A stretch of 49,623 bases of DNA from an uncultured Clostridia bacterium. Its GTDB lineage: Bacteria > Bacillota > Clostridia > TANB77 > CAG-508. Made by a program: the position numbers and the translations under genes. The stretch covers positions 1 through 49,623 of the forward strand of contig CAKPEG010000011.1 in the NCBI GenBank assembly GCA_934149275.1, given 5' to 3'. Of the stretch, positions 23,448 to 31,760 are shown piece by piece (the stretch's first letter is position 1; each line of letters starts with the position of its first letter). Under the pieces are notes generated by a model that ran no database searches, was not told where the DNA came from, and saw nothing but the letters and a program-made list of their open reading frames with translations.

Positions 23448-24066
23448 ATGTGACATCGTAAAAGATCTATTATTTAGCTATAACGACAATATTTTAAGCA
23501 ATACATCTAAGGAATTTGTAGAAAATCATTTAAAAGGATGTGATGAATGCAAGAAAACTCTAGAACAAATACAAGAAGACAGTGATGAAAAAAATCCAAA
23601 GAAAGAACTAGACTTTTTAAGAAAAATCAGGTATAAAATATGCAGAAAAAATACCATAATAGCAGTTGTTTCAGTATGTTTAATAGCCTTCATAATATTT
23701 AACATACAAGCATATAAAAATTACCAAGAAGTATCTTCAACAATACAAATATATTTAGAAGATGGGATATCAGATCAAGAATTAGAAAATATAAAAAACA
23801 AAATAACTGAAAAAGATAGCAATGCTCAAATTGAATACATTTCTAAACAACAAGAATTAGAAAAAATTAAAAGCAAAATGAAAGATAACCCAAATGTGCT
23901 AGATGAATACAATGAGGAAAACAATCCTCTACCAGCTTCATTTGAAATAAAAACTAACGCAGACATAAAAAACATCGCAGACAGTATACAAGACATGCCA
24001 GGAGTAGCACAAATAGTTACATATATCAATGCAAATCCATATGAATTATACTTACAGAATAAATAG
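23437..24066 (+). CDS. Zinc-finger anti-sigma factor with FtsX-like extracellular domain
   Basis: The protein has 209 residues; its start overlaps the sigma gene by 11 bp. The N-terminal zf-HC2 domain has C5 and H31-x3-C35-x2-C38 (the HxxxCxxC of ZAS anti-sigma factors). One membrane helix lies at ~70-88. The outer part (~95-205) looks like the extracellular domain of the cell-division protein FtsX: QIYLEDGISDQELENIKNKI, a Y-x-SK-Q segment, NPLPASFEIKT and IADSIQDMPGVAQIVTYI follow the order of FtsX motifs. FtsX itself activates wall hydrolases. Fusion of this sensor-like domain to an anti-sigma module suggests the sigma factor answers to the state of the wall or of division, which is inference. 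Confidence 0.82.
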   Translation: MKNECDIVKDLLFSYNDNILSNTSKEFVENHLKGCDECKKTLEQIQEDSDEKNPKKELDFLRKIRYKICRKNTIIAVVSVCLIAFIIFNIQAYKNYQEVSSTIQIYLEDGISDQELENIKNKITEKDSNAQIEYISKQQELEKIKSKMKDNPNVLDEYNEENNPLPASFEIKTNADIKNIADSIQDMPGVAQIVTYINANPYELYLQNK

Positions 24067-24136
24067 AATTGCAATATTGAAAAATACTCTATTTTGTATT
24101 ACAATATTAATGTAGTATTTCAATTAGTCCATTCGC

Positions 24137-24278
24137 GTGATACTATCAAAGAAATTGATAACTAGAAATAGTTTGAATAATAGAGAATGTTGAGAACCTT
24201 TCTCTATGAATGGCAAAACTAAACCATAGCAAAATTATGGTTGTTTTTGCTTTGTTCATAGAAGGGAGGTCTTTTTTT
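24137..24278 (+). promoter_or_regulatory. Attenuator-like leader with terminator, before the methyltransferase gene
   Basis: Two small hairpins (TATCAAagaaaTTGATA, AACTAgaaaTAGTT) are followed by TAGAGA (24181-24186), which can pair with TCTCTA (24201-24206). That second element also belongs to a 15-bp terminator stem, ACCTTTCTCTATGAA (24196-24210) with TTCATAGAAGGGAGGT (24255-24270), followed by T7. Between the arms is another stable hairpin (24213-24250). The two folds exclude each other. A 11-codon ORF (24187-24222, MLRTFLYEWQN) runs through the switch point, though its RBS is poor. The layout is that of transcription attenuation, possibly ribosome-mediated. Confidence 0.6.
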
Positions 24279-24314
24279 ATATACAACCAAATATAAAATT
24301 AAAAGGAGAAAAAG

Positions 24315-25079
24315 ATGCAAGAAAACGAATTAAAATATTATGAAGAAATAGGAAACTGGCAATTTGATCAAATAAAATGCAAGACTGAAAATCTAACTAA
24401 TTGGGATTTTTATCAGAAAATAAAAGAAAACACAAACGAGAAATCCTTATGTCTAGATTTAGGAACAGGCGGAGGAGAAAAACTTTTAAGAAATTATCCT
24501 GACGTAGGAATGATAATAGGTACAGACTTTTCAAAAAACATGATAAAAACAGCTACAGAAAACGCCAAGAAATATCCAAATAAAAAAGTAAGATTTACAC
24601 AAATGAACAATTTAAAAATGGCATTTCCAAAAGAAACATTTGACTTAATCTCAGCAAGGCACACAATAATAAATGCACAACAAATTTATGATTGCCTGAT
24701 ACCTGATGGTGTGATTGTAATAGAAGGAATCGACAAGAAAGATTGTTGGGAGATAAAAGAAATATTTGGCAGAGGGCAAGCTTATAATGACGAAATATCA
24801 ATATACGAAAAAGATAACTATGATTTAAAAGAAGTAGGATTTAAAAATATTGAAAAAGTAGAAATTTTGCAAAACGAATATTATGAAACCAAAGAAGATT
24901 TAGTAGCACTTTTATTAAAAACACCAATATTAGATGAATTTTCAGAAATAAATAATGAAAGTTTCGAACACAAACCAATTATTGAAAACAATTTGCTTGA
25001 AGAATATATAAATAAATTTCAAACAGAGAAAGGAATATTACTAAAAAGAGTTTTATATGGAATTGTAGCTAAAAAATAA
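24315..25079 (+). CDS. Class I SAM-dependent methyltransferase
   Basis: The protein has 254 residues with RBS AAAAGGAG. Motif I is CLDLGTGGGE (~50-60), motif II the acidic end IIGTDFS (GTD), and later FDLISARHTIINA matches the region after motif III. This is a UbiE/RlmA-like small-molecule or rRNA methyltransferase fold with a C-terminal extension (~190-254) of unknown role. The attenuator-like leader in front resembles the control of ribosome-protecting resistance genes, which would fit an rRNA target, but the substrate cannot be read from sequence. The following ATPase gene is 74 bp away. Confidence 0.85.
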   Translation: MQENELKYYEEIGNWQFDQIKCKTENLTNWDFYQKIKENTNEKSLCLDLGTGGGEKLLRNYPDVGMIIGTDFSKNMIKTATENAKKYPNKKVRFTQMNNLKMAFPKETFDLISARHTIINAQQIYDCLIPDGVIVIEGIDKKDCWEIKEIFGRGQAYNDEISIYEKDNYDLKEVGFKNIEKVEILQNEYYETKEDLVALLLKTPILDEFSEINNESFEHKPIIENNLLEEYINKFQTEKGILLKRVLYGIVAKK

Positions 25080-25153
25080 GATGTAAGAAGTGGTTTAAAA
25101 GTTTAGTTGAGAAATTAGCATTTTTCTGATATAAATAACACAAGGAGAGAGAA

Positions 25154-25981
25154 ATGATATATTTAAAAAGATTTGAATTACTAGATAAAGAAGATTGGAG
25201 TGGATATCCTTTTCACATATTCTTAGAAAAACAATTTTTCAACATAGAATTCGAACCAGTTACAATTTTCTATGGAGATAACGGTTCAGGAAAATCAACT
25301 TTGCTTAATATAATAACTGAAACAATCAATAAGGATAAACAAGTAATTAGTAGAAAAAAGCCACTAGTTAAATCGGAATATTTCGATACATACATAGCGA
25401 AATGCAAATATTATTTAGAAAATAATATTCCAACTGAAAGCAAAATTATACTAAGTGAAGATATATTTGAAAACATTTTATCTAAACGAATAGAAAATCA
25501 GAAAAAGAATGAGGGAAGAAAAGAACTAGAAAAACAATATATGCAATACAAATACAATCCTGTTAATTATTCTTCTTTAGAAGATTTAAGCATTTCAGTT
25601 GAAACGAGAAATAAGACACAAAGCAAATTTATAAAAAGTAGAATAGAAGAAAACTCCAAAGAGTTTTCTAATGGACAAACATCATTAGAATTTTTCGACA
25701 AAGAGTTAAAAGAAAATGGTTTATATTTACTAGACGAACCAGAAAACAGCTTATCCCCAAAGTTTCAGATTGAATTAATACAGTTGCTATTAGAATTAAG
25801 TCGATTTTTTAAATGTCAATTCATAATTGCAACACATTCGCCATTTTTGCTATCTATACCAGATGCTAAAATATATGATTTAGACTCAATTCCAGTAATC
25901 AAAAAGAAATGGTACGAATTAGAGAATATGAAAATATATTATAATTTCTTCAAAGAAAACAAAGATAAATTTGAAAAATAA
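25154..25981 (+). CDS. AAA/ABC-type ATPase (RecF/OLD-like AAA_21)
   Basis: The protein has 275 residues with RBS AAGGAGAG. Walker A GDNGSGKST (~43-51) is preceded by a strand TIFYG as in SMC-like small ATPases. The Walker B/D-loop LYLLDEPENSLSP and the switch histidine IIATHSPFLLS are near residues 195-235. A charged helical insertion (~75-160) replaces the long coiled coil of larger relatives. Such proteins act in repair or in defence modules. Here it lies alone, so the role is open. Confidence 0.8.
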   Translation: MIYLKRFELLDKEDWSGYPFHIFLEKQFFNIEFEPVTIFYGDNGSGKSTLLNIITETINKDKQVISRKKPLVKSEYFDTYIAKCKYYLENNIPTESKIILSEDIFENILSKRIENQKKNEGRKELEKQYMQYKYNPVNYSSLEDLSISVETRNKTQSKFIKSRIEENSKEFSNGQTSLEFFDKELKENGLYLLDEPENSLSPKFQIELIQLLLELSRFFKCQFIIATHSPFLLSIPDAKIYDLDSIPVIKKKWYELENMKIYYNFFKENKDKFEK

Positions 25982-26240
25982 TTATAAATTTTGAATGGAA
26001 AGTTTAGTTAACATAGAATGTTAAAGCTTACTTATCTCCAATATTTGTGAAGAAATGTATGAAAACATCTCCCAAAAATGTGAAAAGATAGTCAAAGCCA
26101 TCTCAAAAAAAACGTGAAAAAACTTGATATTTTATAAAAAAATAATATAATAACATAAATTCAGTACAATTATATGCAGAGCTTTTAATAAAAACATGTA
26201 CCATATATAAATAGTATAATAAGTTATAGGGGATATAATT

Positions 26241-26636
26241 ATGGAATTATTTAATAATACAGAAAAAGACTTTATAAAAATAAAGGTTGAAAAACTAATT
26301 GATTGGGATGAACCAAACGGAGAAGGCTGTTTGGTTTCTGATAGGATAACTAAAGAAGGATTCAAGGTTGGTTATATGTATCGAGAGAAACCACTTGCTG
26401 GTAATCCAGATAGTGGTTGGAGATTCTTGGCGGGCAATGAAAATGATGAATATATGGACAATCCTAAAAACTGTCATGTATTTGCTATCAATACAATTTG
26501 TAACTACGATAAAGATATTATTCCATATTTAAAATCTAAAATTGGAAGCACATATATAAGAGTAAATAATTCTAAATTTGAAATTGATGACGATACTAAA
26601 CCTATTTTTATAGATAAACAAGGCAAACATTTATAG
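26241..26636 (+). CDS. DUF2185 domain protein (Imm33-like)
   Basis: The protein has 131 residues. It matches the DUF2185 pattern: CLVSDRITKEGFKVGYMYREKP, DSGWRFLAGNENDEYMDNP, IPYLKSKIGS. Members of this group have been linked to immunity proteins (Imm33) and to general stress proteins; there is no nearby toxin, so that role is not supported here. It is followed within 10 bp by the deacylase gene, suggesting co-transcription. Confidence 0.8.
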   Translation: MELFNNTEKDFIKIKVEKLIDWDEPNGEGCLVSDRITKEGFKVGYMYREKPLAGNPDSGWRFLAGNENDEYMDNPKNCHVFAINTICNYDKDIIPYLKSKIGSTYIRVNNSKFEIDDDTKPIFIDKQGKHL

Positions 26637-26646
26637 GAAGAAAATA

Positions 26647-27135
26647 ATGAATAAACAAGAAATATATGATTTTATAAAAGAAAAAAATATATGGCATGAA
26701 ATAACCGAACATAAAGCAGTTTTTAATATGGCTGAATTAGCAGAAATAGAAGTACTATACCCAGAGTATGACGCAAAAAACTTATTTGTTCGTGATGATA
26801 AGAAAAGAAATTATTATCTTATAACTGTTAAAGGAAACAAAAGAGTTGATCTAAAAGAATTTAGAAAAAATAATGCCACAAGACCACTAAGCTTTGCTTC
26901 AGAACAAGATTTAATGAGTATTATGAACCTAATTCCTGGTGCAGTAACACCATTAGGACTATTAAACGATAACGAATTGAAAGTAATACTTTATTTAGAT
27001 AAAGAATTTCTTAATGATAAGCAAATAATAGGGGTTCATCCAAATGATAATACAGCAACACTTTGGTTAAAAGTTACGGATTTAATTGATATTATAAAAG
27101 AACATGGCAATCAAGTTAATATTGTAGAAATATAA
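26647..27135 (+). CDS. Prolyl-tRNA editing deacylase (YbaK/ProX family)
   Basis: The protein has 162 residues with RBS TAGGAAG. It belongs to the YbaK/ProRS-associated family that hydrolyses mischarged aminoacyl-tRNAs such as Ala-tRNA(Pro). Signature parts are HKAVFNMAELAEI, the catalytic-lysine strand YLITVKGNKRVDLKEFRK, the LSFASEQDLMSIMNLIPGAVTPLGLLND segment typical of the ProXp-ala/PrdX subgroup, and IGVHPNDNTATLWL. It is complete in length. It lies directly after the DUF2185 gene. Confidence 0.9.
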   Translation: MNKQEIYDFIKEKNIWHEITEHKAVFNMAELAEIEVLYPEYDAKNLFVRDDKKRNYYLITVKGNKRVDLKEFRKNNATRPLSFASEQDLMSIMNLIPGAVTPLGLLNDNELKVILYLDKEFLNDKQIIGVHPNDNTATLWLKVTDLIDIIKEHGNQVNIVEI

Positions 27136-27169
27136 TTTTATAATATGTTAGAAAGAGAGGAGAATAAAA

Positions 27170-28045
27170 ATGTCTTTTATAGAATTAAGTGCAATATACA
27201 TTAGTTTTTTAATAGTTACATTAACAATTGGATTTATAAACTTTAATGAAAAAATAAAAGCCAAAATAATGGTGATACTTTCTATAATTTACAACATAGC
27301 TATTGGATATGTAGATATATTATTTTTTTCGATTATATATTTATTTTTTAGTAATCAACCTAAAGGTAGTAGCTATGAAGCACCAGAATCTGATGCAGGT
27401 TTTAATGCAATGATAGGTATTATAGTATTAATCACATACATTTGTTTATTCGTACCACTTAATATATTTATGAAGAAAAAATCCAATATTAATATGAAAA
27501 AATATATAATTATAAATGGAATAGCAACAAGTATCGGAATAGCTACATATTGCATTATATGGAAGGAAAATATAGTAACATCTATAATTATTTTTACAAT
27601 CTGTATTTTATTATTTATATCAGATAAATTAAAAAGTAAAAAATTAGTTAAAAAAGCAGGATGCATATTAATTAATTTACAAGAAAAAGAAATTGCGTTG
27701 GTATGCAGAAACGGAAAATATTCTTTTCCAAAAGGACATTTAGAAAAAGGAGAATCACTAGTAGAATGTGCTATAAGAGAAACAAAAGAAGAAACAGGGC
27801 ATGATTGCCATTTGGTTAGTAATAAGGAACTATCAAAAATTTACTATAGCAATCCTAAAGGCGAGAATGTTGAAAACTATTTTTACTTAGCTATTGATGA
27901 TGGAATTACAAATGATGAAATAGATGAAAAAGATAAAGAACAAACAAAATGGATTAAATATTCAGAGGTCGAAACTACATTATCACATCAAAATTTAAAA
28001 GATTTCTGGAATGAAATAAAACCAAAAGTAAAGGAAATACTATAA
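27170..28045 (+). CDS. Membrane protein fused to a C-terminal Nudix hydrolase domain
   Basis: The protein has 291 residues; AGAGGAG precedes the start. About four to five membrane helices fill residues 1-155. A complete Nudix domain follows with the box GHLEKGESLVECAIRETKEETG (G-x5-E-x7-REUxEExG, all key residues present), on the cytoplasmic side. The fusion would hold a pyrophosphohydrolase at the membrane. Substrates of Nudix enzymes (NDP-X, mRNA caps, polyphosphates) cannot be told. Terminator at 28053-28085. Confidence 0.82.
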   Translation: MSFIELSAIYISFLIVTLTIGFINFNEKIKAKIMVILSIIYNIAIGYVDILFFSIIYLFFSNQPKGSSYEAPESDAGFNAMIGIIVLITYICLFVPLNIFMKKKSNINMKKYIIINGIATSIGIATYCIIWKENIVTSIIIFTICILLFISDKLKSKKLVKKAGCILINLQEKEIALVCRNGKYSFPKGHLEKGESLVECAIRETKEETGHDCHLVSNKELSKIYYSNPKGENVENYFYLAIDDGITNDEIDEKDKEQTKWIKYSEVETTLSHQNLKDFWNEIKPKVKEIL

Positions 28046-28052
28046 AAAATGC

Positions 28053-28085
28053 AATAGGGACACAAAAAATGTGTCTCTATTTTTG
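28053..28085 (+). terminator. Rho-independent terminator
   Basis: A stem AATAGGGACACA/TGTGTCTCTATT is followed by TTTTG. Confidence 0.85.
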
Positions 28086-28248
28086 TCTCACGCTATTAGT
28101 TGAGTAGTAAAAATATTAAAGAACTATATGCAAAACTTACAACTAACGATATAATATTAATACACGATATATTATAATTATTAATTTAAAAATTGATTTT
28201 CAAAATATTAAAATGACTTTATAAAAAAGGAAGGAGAGAAAATAAAAA

Positions 28249-28932
28249 ATGAAAAATTTCGGAAACGTATTATGGGGAATATTTTTTATAATTATAGGAT
28301 TAATTTTTGGAGGAAACGCACTCGGAATAACAGACATTGATATATTTTTTGATGGCTGGTGGACACTAGCTATTATAGTGCCATGTTTCATAAGGTTATT
28401 TAAAGATAAAGAAAAAACAGCAAGCATTATAGGATTAGTAATTGGTATAACTTTACTTTTAGGATGTCAAGATATTATAGACTTTGAGTTAATTTGGAAA
28501 TTAGCGTTTCCAACAATTTTAGTAGTTCTAGGATTATCAATGATTTTCAAAGATGCTTTTGGTGGCAAAATAAACGATGAAATTAAAAAGTTGAACCAAA
28601 AAAGAAATGGAGAGAACTCTTATTGTTCAACATTTGCAGATCAAAATATAAATTTTAATGAAGAAAAATTTACAGGAGCAGATTTAACAGCAATATTTGG
28701 CGGAGTTAAATGTGATTTAAGAAATGCGATCGTAGAGTCAGATGTCGTAATTAATGTCAGCGCAATATTTGGTGGAATAGAAATTTATGTACCATCAAAC
28801 GTAAAAATAAAAATTAAATCAATTCCAATATTCGGTGGAGTTGACAATAAAGCAAGTACAAAAACAGACGAAAATAGCCATATAATCTATATAAACAGTA
28901 CAGCTATATTCGGAGGTGTTGAAATAAAATAA
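28249..28932 (+). CDS. LiaF-like membrane protein
   Basis: The protein has 227 residues with RBS AAGGAGAG. Four membrane helices (~5-25, ~32-48, ~58-75, ~85-100) are followed by a beta-rich domain with three repeats of the motif A/P-I-F-G-G (TAIFGGVKCDLR, SAIFGGIEIYVP, IPIFGGVDN, TAIFGGVEIK). This is the LiaF C-terminal domain. LiaF proteins hold back LiaRS-type two-component systems that sense cell-wall stress, but no histidine kinase is adjacent here. It is transcribed alone. Confidence 0.85.
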   Translation: MKNFGNVLWGIFFIIIGLIFGGNALGITDIDIFFDGWWTLAIIVPCFIRLFKDKEKTASIIGLVIGITLLLGCQDIIDFELIWKLAFPTILVVLGLSMIFKDAFGGKINDEIKKLNQKRNGENSYCSTFADQNINFNEEKFTGADLTAIFGGVKCDLRNAIVESDVVINVSAIFGGIEIYVPSNVKIKIKSIPIFGGVDNKASTKTDENSHIIYINSTAIFGGVEIK

Positions 28933-28997
28933 CATCAGAGTATGAAGAAATGGAATACACAATGAAAAAACGTCTTTGGCATACTGCATGTATAGAA

Positions 28998-29442
28998 AGT
29001 TTCTACATACCTTAACAGCGGAAACGTGATCTTAGAAAGCAACACAAAAAACGAAGAAGCCATAATGAAAGATATTTATGAAATAGTAAAAGCAAAGTTC
29101 AATTTAGAAATACCAATTTTTGTGACGAACGAATCAACACTTGAAAGTATATTAAGCAATAGCCCTGAATGGTGGGGAACAAGCAATAAAGAAATATATG
29201 ATAATCTAATTTTTATAATTCCACCTGTAAAGTTCGAAGATGTATACAATGCAATTGGAGAACCTAAGGCAGATCTAGAAAAAATAAAAGAATATAACAA
29301 TTCAATTTTCTGGTCTTATGATTTAAGAAATTACAGAAAGTCTAATTGGTGGGTAAAAACAGCCAGTATAGATATAAAAGACAAAATCACAATAAGAACC
29401 GCAAACACTATGAAAAAGATATTAGAACTATGTAAAAAATAA
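28998..29442 (+). pseudogene. 5'-truncated DUF1697 gene
   Basis: The frame from the first in-frame stop gives TYLNSGNVILESNT, which is the middle of the DUF1697 N-terminal domain, then a good C-terminal half (KFNLEIPIFVTNESTLESI, YDNLIFIIPP...). About 40 N-terminal residues are missing and replaced by sequence with a stop (TAG ~28995). A GTG at 29026 could still start a shortened protein, but it has no RBS and would lack the conserved first strand, so I call it a remnant. Confidence 0.65.
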
Positions 29443-29460
29443 TTATTCAACCATTATTTG

Positions 29461-29700
29461 ATGCAAGAAAATATAAAACTTTCAATACTAATACCGCTAA
29501 CAGTTTTTGTTTTCGCAATATGTCTTTTGTCATTAAAAATAGAACAGAAAGTAGGGTATTATGAATGTGAGAAATGTCATTATAAATATGTTCCAACATA
29601 TTTAAGCGTGATATTAGCTGCACATGTAAATAGGACAAGATATATGAAATGCCCTAAATGCAATAAAAAAAGTTGGCAGAGAAAAGTAATAAGCAAATAG
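29461..29700 (+). pseudogene. Remnant of an XRE-membrane-zinc ribbon regulator
   Basis: The 79-residue frame has one membrane helix then GYYECEKCHYKYVPTYL and RYMKCPKCNKKSWQRK, a CxxC..CxxC zinc ribbon. It corresponds to the C-terminal half of the intact gene at 41013-41618 (same order, very similar residues) but lacks the HTH domain. ATG 29461 has no clear RBS. It is most likely the tail of a duplicated gene that lost its DNA-binding part, or less likely a small membrane metal-binding protein. Confidence 0.6.
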
Positions 29701-29802
29701 TAAAAAGTTAAATATTTCTATTTTTTACCTTGGTATTAATAAAGAAATTGTAAAAGAAATAATAATTGAAACATGTAATGATTTAGCAAGGAGATAAGTA
29801 AT

Positions 29803-30015
29803 ATGAGCAAATATGAACCTTTGTGGAATTATATAAAAGAAAATAAAAAAGAAAATTATAATCTAACTTATGAAGAAATAAAAAATATTTTAGGATTTGA
29901 AATAGACCATTCTTTCTTAACTTACAAAAAAGAATTAATCAATTATGGATATGAAGTAAGTAAAATATCTATAAAAGAAAAGACAATAGTTTTTAATAAA
30001 ATAGGAGAAAATTAA
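29803..30015 (+). CDS. Small protein of unknown function, winged-helix-like
   Basis: The protein has 70 residues; AAGGAGATA precedes the start. KYEPLWNYIKENKKENYNLTYEEIKNILGFEIDHSFLTYKKEL has the shape of a short winged-helix-like domain found as a stand-alone protein in Clostridia and Lactobacillales. Its last base overlaps the start of the next gene (ASCH-like), so both are translated together. No function is known. Confidence 0.65.
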   Translation: MSKYEPLWNYIKENKKENYNLTYEEIKNILGFEIDHSFLTYKKELINYGYEVSKISIKEKTIVFNKIGEN

Positions 30016-30356
30016 TGGAATTTGAATATAGAATATATGAAGAAGTATATAACGATATGCTATCTGGAAAAAAGACAATTGAATTTAGATTACTAAACGA
30101 AAAATCAAGCAACATTCAGATAGGGGATAAGATAAAATTTATAGTAGCTGATAATGAAGAAAAATATTTGATTGCAAAAGTCATAGACAAATATATTTAT
30201 GATACTTTAGAAGATTTATGGAATGACAAAGATAGATTAAACAATTCTTTAAATTACACTAAAGAAGAATTCATTAATGCATTCAATAATATATTTGGTG
30301 AAGAAAACGTAAGTAAATCTAAAATAGTTGGATTGAAAATTAAAGTTTTATATTAA
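30015..30356 (+). CDS. ASCH-domain protein
   Basis: The protein has 113 residues and begins on the last base of the preceding gene. MEFEYRIYEEVYNDMLSGKKTIEFRLL is the usual first ASCH strand-helix-strand. The conserved IQIGDKIKF pattern and a strand YLIAKVIDKYIY follow, then a helix EEFINAFNNIFGEENV and a final strand KIVGLKIKVLY. ASCH domains bind RNA or nucleic acid and may process modified nucleosides. It is complete for this small subgroup. Confidence 0.8.
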   Translation: MEFEYRIYEEVYNDMLSGKKTIEFRLLNEKSSNIQIGDKIKFIVADNEEKYLIAKVIDKYIYDTLEDLWNDKDRLNNSLNYTKEEFINAFNNIFGEENVSKSKIVGLKIKVLY

Positions 30357-30381
30357 AACATCGGATAAGGAGAGCATTATC

Positions 30382-30909
30382 ATGATTTATACAACTACTT
30401 ATAATTCACCAGTTGGTAATTTGCTAATTGCAGCAAAAGATAATAAACTAATAGGATTATGGATAGAAAATCAAAAGTATTATCTATCAAGTTTCAAAGA
30501 AGAAATGTCAGAAAGAGAAGATGTTGAAGTATTAACAAAAACAAAAAAATGGTTAGATAGATATTTTAATAGAGAAAAGCCAGACATAAATGAACTAGAC
30601 ATAAACCTTATTGGAAGTGAATTCAGAAAAAATGTATGGGAAATTTTAAAAACAATTCCTTATGGCGAAGTAATTACATATAATGACATAGCTAAAAAAA
30701 TTGCAAAGCAGAAAGGTATATCAAAAATGTCAGCACAAGCAATAGGCGGAGCAGTAGGACATAATCCAATTTCAATAATTGTTCCGTGTCACAGAGTAGT
30801 TGGAACAAATGGAAGCCTAACAGGTTATGCAGGTGGAATAGAAAAGAAAATACAATTACTAGAATTAGAAGGAATTGATATGAGTAAGTATTTTGTCCCA
30901 AAAGGATAA
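30382..30909 (+). CDS. Methylated-DNA-[protein]-cysteine S-methyltransferase (Ogt/AdaB type)
   Basis: The protein has 175 residues; AAGGAGAG precedes the start. It repairs O6-methylguanine by transferring the methyl group to its own cysteine. The acceptor motif IVPCHRVVG is intact, with the preceding helix AQAIGGAVGHNPISI and the N-terminal beta domain MIYTTTYNSPVGNLLIAA. The length is typical. Together with tag at 17558 it gives the cell two alkylation repair enzymes, though they are not in one operon. Confidence 0.95.
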   Translation: MIYTTTYNSPVGNLLIAAKDNKLIGLWIENQKYYLSSFKEEMSEREDVEVLTKTKKWLDRYFNREKPDINELDINLIGSEFRKNVWEILKTIPYGEVITYNDIAKKIAKQKGISKMSAQAIGGAVGHNPISIIVPCHRVVGTNGSLTGYAGGIEKKIQLLELEGIDMSKYFVPKG

Positions 30910-31024
30910 CAAGGGCTCTAACAAAGCACAAATGCTATATGTAATAAATTGTAAAAAAGCTATTGACTTTTTGTCAATTCTAAACGCTTATATTAATATA
31001 AAATAAATATAGAGAGGCGAGATT

Positions 31025-31204
31025 ATGAATTTAATTTTTAGCCTTATGGCATTAGTAGGTGGATTATTATGTTGCACAGGCAACATACTTTTTGATTTAA
31101 AAGGTCCAGGTAACGAAAAACTAGGAACATCAAAAAACATTGACAGCAATTGGAGCAAGATGGCTGAATGGAGATTCAAATTTTCTATAATATGCGAATT
31201 ATAA
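31025..31204 (+). pseudogene. N-terminal fragment of a DUF6796-like gene
   Basis: ATG 31025 (RBS AGAGGCGAG) starts MNLIFSLMALVGGLLCCTGN..LFDLKGPGNEKLGTSKNIDSNWSKM, which looks like the beginning of a DUF6796 membrane protein of normally over 200 residues. The frame ends after 59 residues. At about 31190-31205 the sequence changes to the DUF368-like piece, so this is one side of a deletion junction. RBS and start are intact, so the short peptide may still be made. Confidence 0.6.
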
Positions 31205-31560
31205 CAGGAATAAAAGAAACTTTGCATTTTAACTTATCTTATATTCCAGTATTATTTGTATTTGGATTAGGTGTATTAGCTGGAATAGCAGCAATTATAA
31301 AATTAGTAAAAAAAGCATTAGAAAAATATAGATCACAATCAATTTATTTAATATTAGGATTAATGATTGGTTCAATCTATGCAATTATAATGGGTGCTAC
31401 AACTTTAAAAGAACCACTAGCGCCACTATCATTTGGAACATTCAACATTCTTTATTTCATAGCTGGTGGATTAATAATTTTGGGAATGGAATTAGCTAAA
31501 AGAAAATTACGTAAATTTTCAGAGTTAGCATGGCTTTTTACGGATATTTGGTATATTTAA
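31198..31560 (+). pseudogene. C-terminal fragment of a DUF368 membrane protein gene
   Basis: The region encodes ~120 residues of membrane protein (IPVLFVFGLGVLAGIAAIIK, RSQSIYLILGLMIGSIYAIIMGATTL, FGTFNILYFIAGGLIILGMELAK) that correspond to the last part of DUF368 transporters. The N-terminal two thirds are missing, and no own RBS is visible before the frame (an ATG at 31168 belongs to overlapping sequence). It ends where the PAP2-like piece begins. Confidence 0.65.
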
Positions 31561-31760
31561 TATATAAATATGTAAAAAATAACTATATAAAGTGGACTTC
31601 GATCACAATACTAAGTATCCTAATATTCTTAATTGGAATAAGTAGAATCTACCTTGGAGTACACTATACAAGCGATGTTGTAGGTGGATTTTTAATATCA
31701 ATAGCATATTTAATAATCTATATCAACATTATGGATAAGCATGTATTAGAGGAGAAATAG
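31530..31760 (+). pseudogene. C-terminal fragment of a PAP2-type phosphatase gene
   Basis: The frame begins MAFYGYLVYLIYKYVKNN and contains GISRIYLGVHYTSDVVGGF, the third conserved block of PAP2 phosphatases (SR-x5-H-x3-D). The first two catalytic blocks (KxxxxxxRP and PSGH) are missing. The stop codon is directly followed by the mgtA start, as expected if the complete phosphatase gene once sat in an operon with it. Confidence 0.7.

Noticed and set aside
29726..29797. Short frame YLGINKEIVKEIIIETCNDLARR just before the gene at 29803
   Set aside because: Probably the tail of a lost gene, but only 23 codons and no recognisable family; its end supplies the RBS of the next gene.
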